Part shown: piece by piece, positions 1 to 8,035 of the stretch
Layout: every line of letters begins with the position of its first letter
How positions within the stretch are numbered: the first letter of the stretch is position 1
NCBI GenBank assembly: GCA_013397795.1
Contig: VZTJ01000075.1
Coordinates: forward strand, 375,417-439,416
Length of the DNA: 64,000 nucleotides
Direction: 5' to 3'
Source of the DNA: Orthonyx spaldingii
Taxonomy: Eukaryota; Chordata; Aves; Passeriformes; Orthonychidae
Notes under the pieces: generated by a model
What the model was told of the DNA's origin: nothing
Database searches by the model: none
The model's input: only the letters and a program-made list of their open reading frames with translations
Program-made: the position numbers and the translations under genes

Positions 1-376
1 CCACAGCCTCTTGTAAAACAGGAACCACAGGCAACATTTTCCCAGCTTGATTTTTAATGATTATTAATTGTGTAAGAAATGCAGCGAGTTTCTCAGCCGT
101 TGCTGTGATTCCCATCCCCACACGTTACCAAACCAGCCATCCAAAATGGGGCCCTTCCAGTGCCGAGGGGCAGCACTGGGCACTCTGCAGGACCAGGGTG
201 GACAGGAACCCGAGGGGCGCTAAACCCCATCTGCTTTCCATAGGAGACCAAAACCTCAGTCACAGAAATCAGCACCAATCTTCCCAAGGAGTAAGAGCAG
301 TTACAAGCAGGGTTTTAGGAGACAACCCACAGTCCCCTTCCACTGTAGCACCAGATCAGGAGAAGGGTTTGCTCTC
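1..376 (-). other. 3'UTR of the methyltransferase gene and end of the window
   Basis: This non-coding sequence follows the TGA. The open frames that cross it on the plus strand are unremarkable and antisense to the terminal exon. A candidate poly(A) signal lies near its far end. Confidence 0.55.
53..58 (-). terminator. Candidate poly(A) signal ATTAAA of the methyltransferase gene
   Basis: ATTAAA, the commonest variant of AATAAA, is read on the minus strand about 320 nt past the stop codon. No better hexamer is seen in the 3'UTR inside the window. The real end could lie beyond base 1. Confidence 0.35.
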
Positions 377-467
377 TCAGCGTCCCTTGCACCCCAGCAC
401 ACAGACATGCCTCACCCAGAACTCCACTGGGGTCTCACGAGAAGAAACTCCCATTGTTTCCAGCATC
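377..467 (-). CDS. Methyltransferase coding exon 6, terminal, with TGA stop
   Basis: The acceptor is CCTTTCAG|GATG after a clear polypyrimidine tract. The exon is 91 nt and encodes the last 29 residues, MLETMGVSS...PVEFWVRH...GCKGR, then TGA at 379-377. The hydrophobic final strand (VCVLGC) is the usual C-terminal beta strand of these enzymes. Confidence 0.87.
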
Positions 468-2961
468 CTGAAAGGAGAAGCACAGGAAGGGTCTTGCCCT
501 GTCCAGACAGCTCCCACCTGATGTGGGGCAACACCCACAGCCAGAGATGGCTCCTTGCCACCCACAGCACAGAGCTGGGATGGCAAAGGCTGCCAGCTGC
601 TGCACAAGGGTTGTTCTGGCCACTGAATACCTGAGCAGGCACAGGGATGCCTCCCCTTCCCAGCAAGCCCTTGTTGGGGCTGAAACAGAAGGGTGAAGAT
701 GCAACCACCAATATTTTTCATGCCCTTTGCTAGTTAAAAGCAAGGTGAAGAAACTCAACATAGTCTCAGGTCAGAGGTTTCATAGATACATCAGTGCAAG
801 CATATCCTACAGGTACACAGATTTAAAATTCAAGGATCTGCTGTTTCACCCCTCACAAGTATCGACCCCCGGGGGAAAGGAGGGAGCACATCCCTGCACA
901 CTCATTTGTAGCTCTGAAGGGGTCTGCACAACCTCCCTCTGCATGCACTGGGTAGGACAGGTCCTCCATGGCCTGCTTGTTCTCCCAAGCGGTTTTCTCA
1001 CCTCTTTTCAGTCTCTTGGAGGAGGGATGTTGCAGCTTTAGGGTCATTCTTCTTAAAGGTTTGATATGGAGAGGCAGACTCCATGTAACCAACCACACCC
1101 TCAACAGTCATGGGAATTTGGTCATAGATATCAGTGATTCTACAAGAGACATGGGGAAGAAAGGAGCATTGGCAAGTTAAATCTCAGAGGCAGGGGAACA
1201 CAGGTTGGCATGGTGGTGAATAAAATATCTGACACCATCCAAGGTGGTTCTGCTCACCTCTTCTTGTCTGGGAATGGCAAGGCCTCAAAGATCTCTTTGT
1301 AGTCTTCCAAGACGTATTTTAGTCTATTGTGTGCATATTTTAAAATCATGTCCCAGCACTGTAAAGACAGTAAATTAAAAACAAACACAAAATCACTTCA
1401 AGTTCTCAATTGCCACTTAACTCAGGTTTGAGCCTATATCTGATACATTAATATGCATTAAAATACACCAAAATCTTACTTAGTGTCAAGAATTCAAGGA
1501 TCCTATCATAGGAATAAGGGTCCTGTCCTCCCTACACAGCTCGTACTCATAGTGGAAAGTTTCCTTTTATCCAATTGTTAAAACACCCTTTGTCCAGAAA
1601 GGTTACTAAAAAAAGGACCTCTTCCCAACAGTTTCTACTTCCCATTCTTTTCACTGTGATCAGGGCAATAGGATGAGTCTCCTGGACAATACCAGCTCCC
1701 AGATCTGCCCTGGCACCCTTCTCACCCCCACCAGAGTCTGCCCTATAAGTCCTCATGTCCCTCTCCTCACAATCCAGCCAGCCCTGTGTGGGAGCCTCTA
1801 AACCCTGTCTCAGCCTTACCCCTGCATTTACCCATTCCTCCGCCCCATCCTATATTAGGATTCCTCTCATCACACCCCTTCAATCCCACTGCTTTCCTCT
1901 CTGCATCCAGGTGCTTCACCTTTCCCCCGCCCTGAGGCTTTACCAGCTGACCTCCCTGAAGATCTGGGTGAGCTTTTCGGAGCAGTGTCCGTAGCGCAGG
2001 CTCATGTCCACGGTGTAGGTGCTGATGGCCACGCAGCCGCCCGGCCTCACCACGCGCTCGGCCTCCCTCATGAACCGGGCGAGGTCGAACCAGTGCGCGG
2101 CCGTGAACGACGTCAGCACATCCACGGAGCTGTCCTGGAACGGCAGCTCCTCTGCAGGGCACGTGCTGCAAAGGCCAAGGGGAAGAGCCATGCGTGACAT
2201 GGGAATTAGAGAGCGGGATGAAGTCAGCGGGGATTTTTTGATGGTTTGGGATGCAAGACCATGGCTACTGGAAGTCTGGGATAAAGCCTGTTCACACCAG
2301 GAATTCCATCACATGGGGTTTGCTTTGGTGCCAGCTGCCTCTTACAACAACACTCACAAACCAGCAGCCCCATGTGAGGAGCCCAGCTCTGCCTTTGGCT
2401 GAGCGTGCTCTCCTGGCACTCACAGGTAGGAGATGTTGGGCAGGCCGGGGCTGTCCCTGGCCTCCTGGATCTGCGCTTCGCTGATGTCCGTCCCCACCAC
2501 CTGCTTGAAGTGCTCCCCAAGGAAGTGGGTGCCTTGTCCAGACCCACAGCCAACGTCCACCGCCAGTTCCGCAGGGATTGCCTTCTGTGGGGAGGAGTGG
2601 ATGTGTCTCAGTGGGCAGCCACACAATTCCTGGGCTTTTACCCCATTCCTTCCTCCAGCACCCACTCAGGAACAGCCTTGGCATGGCAGAACCTGAGAAA
2701 GCCTCTTCTGTGCCCCCACCTGGCCTTCAGCCCTGCAGATTTATCTTTCCCTGAGGCACCAACCAAGGTGACACTCCCAGCAAGGTAAACACTGCCACCT
2801 ACAATTAAATACTCCTTGGATTTTTCCTCCAGCCTGGCCATACTCACCTTTTCCTGCAAGTAGGTGAGGATGGTCTGCTGCAGCTCTTTGCCCGGTGCAA
2901 ACCTGTATTTCTGGTAGACGGCCGCATGCCTTCTGCCCTCGAACATCTGGGTGCTGGCCAT
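377..2961 (-). CDS. Class I SAM-dependent methyltransferase (methyltransferase-11 type), complete, 6 coding exons, 272 aa
   Basis: Coding exons on the minus strand are 2961-2848, 2584-2424, 2165-1952, 1358-1258, 1139-1002 and 467-377. They sum to 819 nt, which is 272 codons plus TGA, and every exon junction keeps frame. The protein starts MASTQMFEGRRHAAVYQKYR. It has the SAM-binding motif I VDVGCGSGQG (residues 47-56), the acidic strand-2 end GTDIS (D71), the motif PAEELPFQDSSVD (95-107) followed by AAHWFD (114-119), and VVRPGG (130-135). These are hallmarks of methyltransferase-11 Rossmann-fold enzymes. From memory it resembles the small eukaryotic group annotated 'putative methyltransferase DDB_G0268948', related to trans-aconitate methyltransferases. 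There is no signal peptide or membrane segment, so it is probably cytosolic. The substrate is unknown and cannot be inferred from the neighbours. The gene is head to head with MREG. The Met at 2961 was chosen because the family normally begins just before the FxGRxHAxxYxxxR region; an in-frame upstream Met at 2979 lies directly at a splice acceptor. Confidence 0.9.
1002..1139 (-). CDS. Methyltransferase coding exon 5
   Basis: The acceptor is CTTGTAG|AATC and the donor is AAAGAG|GTGAG. The exon is 138 nt. It encodes ITDIYDQIPM followed by GVVGYMESASPYQTFKK, the substrate-side cap region in relatives, and ends ETEK plus a split Arg codon. Confidence 0.87.
1258..1358 (-). CDS. Methyltransferase coding exon 4
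   Basis: The acceptor is TTTACAG|TGCTGG and the donor is AAGAG|GTGAG. The exon is 101 nt and ends in phase 2. It encodes a segment containing CWDMILKYA, EDYKEIFEALPFPDKK, a post-core region conserved in the family. The exon is too short for simple ORF scans; it was found by reading frame and splice signals. Confidence 0.87.
1952..2165 (-). CDS. Methyltransferase coding exon 3 (core sheet, VVRPGG)
   Basis: The acceptor is TTTGCAG|CACG. The exon is 214 nt; its first base completes a Leu codon. The donor is taken as GAG|GTCAGC, which keeps the next exon in frame and reads IFRE-CWDM. A second GT (GTAAAG), 8 nt downstream, would shift the frame and reach a stop within a few codons. The exon encodes FQDSSVD, AAHWFD and VVRPGG. 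Confidence 0.85.
2424..2584 (-). CDS. Methyltransferase coding exon 2 (SAM-binding motif I)
   Basis: The acceptor is CCCCACAG|AAGG and the donor is CCT|GTGAGT. The exon is 161 nt and ends in phase 2. It carries the glycine-rich SAM loop DVGCGSG and the acidic residue of GTDIS that would contact the ribose. Confidence 0.9.
2848..2961 (-). CDS. Methyltransferase coding exon 1 (residues 1-38)
   Basis: This exon encodes the N-terminal helix region, ending TYLQEK. The donor is AAG|GTGAGT and the phase is 0. A CAG acceptor lies 18 nt before the ATG, so the exon probably continues to 2979 as 5'UTR and is preceded by a non-coding exon. Confidence 0.88.
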
Positions 2962-2978
2962 GCTTGGCTGACCTGGCA

Positions 2979-3998
2979 CCTGGGAGGAGGCAGCAAGCCG
3001 GGGATGTCACACGGGACCAAACTCCTGCCGCCTCCCTCAGCCCGTGACCACAGGCACTGAAGCCTCCAGTTCCCCGCGGGGCCACGGGGAGGACTTTGCC
3101 CGTGAGGCTCCAGCAACGCAGCGTGAAGCTGCTCTCCAAGAATCCCTCCCACAGCCCTGAGCTAATCACAGGAGCGGCGTCCGGCAGGAAAAGCTTTCCA
3201 GGTTTTTACACGCTCCATAAGGAATGTTTAACTGCTTTGCCTTGTCAAATAAATCACCATTGCTGGGATATCTGTGAATTTGGCGGTGACCGAGCAGTGA
3301 AGCAAAAAAAAACTACCAGTACAACAGGGTTTTTTTGCTTTTTTAAGGAAATACATTCTCTAGTAGCAGCAACACAATCACAACTCCACCTTTCTGACTC
3401 TCTGCCTCAACTCGGCGCTTTCTGAACCATCTGCTATTTTTTGGCCCTTCCCGCCCAGAAACCACGCGGTCACCGCACTGAACCCATCACCACACGTGGA
3501 GGCAGCGGGGTCCTTGGGCCTCGGCGCAGCGCAGCCCCGGGGGAGCCAGGGCAGCCCCCGGGCACGGCGCTGCCCGCTCCTCGCAGCCCCGGGCCCATCG
3601 CGCCGCCCCGGAAGGCTCCCGGCCGTATCCTGTTGGTGTCGGTGCCCGAGCAGGCGCTCTCCGAAGCAGCGGCGGCTCCCGCGGCTCGGGACCGGCCCCA
3701 AGCACTGCTAGGAGGGCTCCATGCCCCCTTTCCCGGGTAGGGACACCCGCTTGTGTGCCCGCAGCCAGCGAGGTGGACAGAGAGTGCAAGGGCAGCGAGT
3801 TTATCGAGCGATACCCAGATATACCGGGAGAACAAGAGTTATGCTGACTTCGTGCAGGAAGAGATGCTCAACCAGCTCAGGGCTGGAGCTCCCAGCAGGG
3901 AACAGCAGCGCTGCTAGAGCCCTTTCTGGAGGGATCCTCCCGGTGCTCTCCATGCGCTCAGAGGAGCCTTCTCCCCACAGTCACCCCCGCGCCTTACC
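2979..3998 (-). other. Candidate 5'UTR intron of the methyltransferase gene, preceded by a non-coding exon starting at 3998
   Basis: On the minus strand a good donor (GGCG|GTAAGG, GT at 3997-3996) sits in the CpG island, and a CAG acceptor (2982-2980) lies 18 nt before the start codon. Together they suggest a non-coding first exon at about 3998-4150, joined to the first coding exon at 2979. This is inference; no transcript evidence is available. Confidence 0.4.
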
Positions 3999-4175
3999 GC
4001 CGGCACCCCCGCAGCTCCCAGCGCCTCTCAGTGCGGATCTGCGGGCCTGACCAGGGGGAGGCGGGGGAAGGTGAGGGATGGCCGGCGGGGGATGGCCGGC
4101 ACCGCCCCCGGTACCGCCCGCGCGCCCTGCTGCTCCCTCTGCCCAGCCGGGGCGGTGGCGGGAGGTAAAATCCAC
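3440..4175. promoter_or_regulatory. CpG island, probable promoter of the methyltransferase gene
   Basis: This is a dense run of CpG and GC boxes (for example CCGCCCCGG near 3600 and GGGGCGGTGGCGGGAGG near 4150) in otherwise CpG-poor DNA, just 5' of the minus-strand gene. A perfect CACGTG E-box lies at 3493-3498. No TATA box is obvious, as expected of a CpG-island promoter. Long open frames on both strands here are side effects of GC richness. Confidence 0.65.
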
Positions 4176-7100
4176 GAGGCAGCTTCCAGAGGCTGAGTCC
4201 CACCGAGATCCTGGAGTCCCAGAGCCGAGCCTGGGCCTTTACACAGCTCTGTGGTTACTAATTACAGAGTTACAACTTTCAAAATGCCCACGGATGCTGG
4301 GAATGCTCAGCAGCCTCCACATCTCAGGAAGCAGGTGCAGAGCCCAGAAGATGCTGCGAGGTAGCAGAACAGGATTCAAATGCTGCAGGCAGCCAAAGCC
4401 ATACCTACAGAGCTCTGTTCCTGCTGAAGTCCCCTCCTGTTGTCCAGCACAAAGAGAAAACGCAGCAAGAACCCACAGCAACAGAACTTGAAGAGCTCAG
4501 CATGTTGGTATGTCAGAACTAGGCAATTTGTCCCAGTTTGGGACAGGATTTTACCCTTTCCTCAGGAGAGTAATGTTAATTCCATGCAGCTGAGGCCAAT
4601 GGAGCCGTGGCTTGCTGGAAGCACAGTCCCTCCAGTTTGTACTTTGCACAGCAGTCACGGGTCCATGCTAATTAGCACAGCCTTTAAGCCACTCCTAATT
4701 TTAAGAGAAAGAGGTGAACTTACTCAAGGACTGAAGACAGAGGCCAGCTTGAAGCAGTTTGCTAAATCAGAGCATCAGTTGGAGTTCCTGGGCTTGTGTC
4801 CCAAATGTTTTATTTGGGCCACCTGCTGCTTGTTGTGCAGGGGTGGCACCTGCACCAAATATACCAGGCAATCACCAAAGGCCCCTGTGTTTTCATAACC
4901 TGGCTCTTTGGGATTTGGACACCCCCATTTTGCCCAGAGCATGACTGCAGACAGGAAGGGATGGTGTCCCAGGCCTCAGTCACCTACCTGCCCACTTCCA
5001 AACTCCTGGGCTGCTGTCATGGGCAGTGCACAGGCGATGTTTAACTGCGGATCTGCCAGCCAGAGCTGGCACCAAACACCTGCAGGAAGACAAAACACCA
5101 GCCAGGCGTAGGCTGTGAATGGCACCGGGCCTTCCCTAAGCTCTCCCAACATCTGACACACCAGATTCAGCTGCCTTTGACTCCCTACTCCAACTCTTAG
5201 TGTCCTTCCCTAGGGACAGCTACTCTCCATGGCCCTGCAGCAATAAATTGGTCTCCTCCATCTTTGGGCTGCTGAGCCTTAGGCCAAATGTGAGTTTAAA
5301 CACCAGGCACAGAGAATCAGACACTGCCCGTCACCCCTGCCTGCCCACTTATTAAATCCAATGGCTTTCAGGAATGCCAAAGTGCCCTGGGGTCTTCCCA
5401 ACTTGTTCCCCAAACCTTCAGGCCCTGTGGATTTAAATTATATAGCAGAGTCCTGGGTTGATAGACCTTCATTGGCAATGCATCTCACTCTGAAATTTAT
5501 TAAAACTGGAAAAATGAATCAATCTATTGTAGGGGGGAAAAGGGCAAAGGAGACTCCTGTCAGTCCTCCTGTGTCACTGGGTATTTTTCACCAACAGTTT
5601 TCCCTGTGGATGGATGGCCAGTTTTCCCTGTGGATGGATGGCCTGGAGATAAAGGAAGAGGAGGCAAATGGCACCATTACCCTGCTGCATTTAATTCACA
5701 AGTTTAATTGTTTTAAGTTTCATTTCAGCTTTGATAGACTCAGAAGCTCTTTGTGGGACCACACTGGAGGGAGGATACCCAAAGGGCTGGGTGGGCTGGG
5801 GTCCACCTCCCTATTCCCTGGATCCCCTGAAGAAGCCGATGATATTTCTCTTACTTTGTGGGAAACTTGATTTTCTTTTTAAGATCCCAGTAAAGCTTCA
5901 GCTCTCGGGAGACTCTCCCCTATTTATTTGTTCTCTGATGGAAAAGGAACGAGATTTATTATCACAGCGAGGAATAAAGGGATTGGAAAATAGTTGGTAT
6001 TTCTTCAAGGATCTTTTTAAACCTACAGGGCTTAGACTTTAAATTAATGAAGAACATAATTATTTTGGCTTAAAAGCGCTGGGGTATGGATAAAGGTCTA
6101 TGTAGGGAAGGGAGCTATCCACAAACCACGGATGTCTCAGCTGATGTGTTAGAGCTGTGCCTCAAGATCTCAGCTGGGATCGGGGCTATCCCTGCCTGCT
6201 CCCTGGCATTTGCAGCCCAGGAACAAATCAGTGCTTGTGTCAAAAGAAAGCCCAGATGAACAAGACACCTAGATGATTAACCAGAGAGGGGAGGGAGAAG
6301 GGAATTCCTGCAGCAGTGACTATTTTGGGGAAGTGCATCCGTGCCCGTGCAATTGCCGGATCCTTGCAATCGCAGCCGGGAGCGGCTGGTGATTGTGTTC
6401 CAGCACACAAAAGGCTGGAGGGGAAATCAAGGCAGGCAGGGACACGCTCAAGGGCAGAGGAGGAAGCCTGCAGATGAGAGCGCCCTGGGCTTTGCAATCC
6501 TGCCTCGCCCCTTGGCTCATCCGGCCGTAAATCCTTCCTGATGGAATGAGCGATGAGCAGCGCGGGCTGAGAGTAAAGCCCAGCGCAAATTCCAGAAACA
6601 ATTAACAGCAACTCCTTCTCCCATCGCTTCACCTTTAAACTAAGGAAGATGGGAAATCTGATTGCAGGGCCAGTGAATTAAATGAAATTCAGAAGTGACC
6701 TGAGAATCTGTGGCAGAGCAACTTGAGATCTCCCACTCCCCACGCAGGGGCCGGATCCACTGCTGATGAATTAACAAGGAAACACTACTGCTGGAATTAA
6801 AAGAGGGAGAGAAATGTGAGCTCAGATTGATCTCATTTCACCTCGCCTTGCACGCACACACTCGGCACAAAGACGTAGTAGCTGATATTATTGCATCTGC
6901 TGGCATAAGCAAAAAGTCCAGTGGCGCCAGGAAGCTGCTGTACTAAAATTAAAAACTCTCAGGCATGTGCGTGACCAAACCAAGCTCAGAGCAATTGCTC
7001 TGGGTCTGGCTGATGCCTGATGGGCTGTTCTGAAATGCAAACAGATCTGTGGCCATTAAACAAGATCCAGGACCATCTTAATTCAGAGTTTAAGCTTTTT

Positions 7101-7424
7101 CTTCTTGGGGTCCCAGCCAGGCGTGTGATAGGAATGTAAGACAGGGAGAAAAAAAGGAGAAGGGAGCAGTATTTTGGGCTCTTCTCCCTCAAAAGCCCCC
7201 ACACCAGGAGACAGCCGAGTCCATCACCCCCTGCCCATTTCTCATTGCAGCTCCCAGGATCACAGCCCTGTGTCCCAAAAGCCGCACGGGAACAGGCCTG
7301 GGAGTGTAGTGGTGCAGAGGGTGGAGAAGGGGGCGTTTGGTTCTGGCCATGCTGTGATGGCCAGTGATGTTCTCTTCCAGTGGGGGCACAGGGGCTGGAG
7401 GCCGCAGATGCAGTGTGGCAATGA
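4176..7424. other. Intergenic spacer between the two divergent genes; no gene seen
   Basis: No supported exon, CR1 or RNA gene was found. The open frames (for example 5361-5870) have no recognisable motif and no splice context. The only internal repeat noted is a 24-bp tandem duplication at 5595-5642. The segment around 6480-6800 has AT-rich homeodomain-like words (TTAAATTAA-type, AATTAACA) and could be regulatory, but nothing decisive is visible. Confidence 0.5.
5595..5642. repeat. 24-bp tandem duplication, two exact copies
   Basis: The unit begins CAGTTTTCCCTGTGGATGGA and is repeated exactly at 5595-5618 and 5619-5642. The perfect identity implies a recent slip duplication. Confidence 0.85.
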
Positions 7425-7790
7425 GGAGGGTGCAGGAGGGCACGGAAGGGTGCAAGAGGGAGCAGCAGGGTGTGGAAGGGCGTGTGAGGATGCGGGAGGA
7501 CGCAGGCTGTGCAGGAGGATGCAGTGGCACGGACGAGGGCACGTGAGGATGCAAAACGGGGGGTGGAAAGATGCTACAGAGGACAAGAGGGCACAGGAGA
7601 GTTTGGAAGGATACGGAAGGGCGCTTCAGGACGCGGAAGAGTGCAGGAGGTGCAGGGGGTTGCAGAGGAGTGCGGGAGGATGCAGGAGGATGATGCAAGA
7701 CAGCGCAGCAGGATGCAGGAGGGTGCAGGAACATGCGGGAGGAAGGTGCAGGAGGGCGGTTCAAGGAGGATGCAGAAGGACGCGGCAACC
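7425..7790. repeat. Degenerate purine-rich minisatellite upstream of MREG
   Basis: Many diverged copies of a unit of about 10-13 bp, roughly GGAGGATGCAGG or GGGTGCAGGAGG, run up to the GC-rich MREG promoter. The plus strand is strongly G/A-biased. The repeat lacks stop codons in several frames, giving long but meaningless open frames on both strands. It ends about 90 bp before the assembly gap. Confidence 0.75.
7540..7545. promoter_or_regulatory. CACGTG E-box inside the minisatellite, about 400 bp 5' of the MREG ATG
   Basis: The context GGCACGTGAG matches 8 of 10 positions of the CLEAR/M-box-like palindrome GTCACGTGAC bound by MITF/TFEB-family factors. MREG is a melanosome/lysosome gene, so the site is plausible, but a single E-box may occur by chance. 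Confidence 0.3.
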
Positions 7791-7875
7791 TGCACGACAC
7801 CGTGCCGGGCGGGGCCGGGAAGGGAAGGGCAGGGCCAGGCGGGGCGGGGGCGGTGCGGAGCCCGGTCCGGCCCCG

Positions 7876-7910
7876 NNNNNNNNNNNNNNNNNNNNNNNNN
7901 NNNNNNNNNN
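7876..7910. other. 35-N assembly gap in the MREG promoter/5'UTR
   Basis: Thirty-five consecutive N lie 33 bp before the MREG ATG. The flanks are extremely GC-rich, which often defeats sequencing. Whether 35 reflects the true missing length is unknown; the other gap in this window is also 35 N. Confidence 0.95.
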
Positions 7911-7943
7911 CGCCCTGCCCGTCGCGGCTCGCCGGAGTCGCCG

Positions 7944-8035
7944 ATGGGGCTGTGGGCCTGGCTGCGATCGCTCGGCGGCTGCTGCGGCTGTTGCGGCGGG
8001 GAGGCGCCGCCGCCCGAGAAGGAGCCGCTGCTCAG
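7944..8035 (+). CDS. MREG: MREG coding exon 1 (residues 1-30 plus split Ser)
   Basis: This exon runs from ATG to the donor CTCAG|GTGAGA and ends in phase 2. It carries the N-terminal amphipathic stretch, Cys13/14/16/17 and the EKEPLL signal. It is very GC-rich and begins 33 bp after the N gap. Confidence 0.95.

Noticed and set aside
57..521. 154-codon plus-strand frame at the left edge
   Set aside because: It is antisense to the terminal exon and 3'UTR of the methyltransferase and has no recognisable motif.
1943..1951. Alternative donor GTAAAG for methyltransferase exon 3 as the main splice site
   Set aside because: It shifts the frame and gives a stop shortly into the next exon, while GTCAGC restores a continuous, family-like protein of the expected length. 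It is kept only as a possible minor variant.
5361..5870. 169-codon plus-strand frame in the intergenic spacer
   Set aside because: It contains the 24-bp direct duplication as a repeated peptide, has no recognisable motif and no splice or promoter context.
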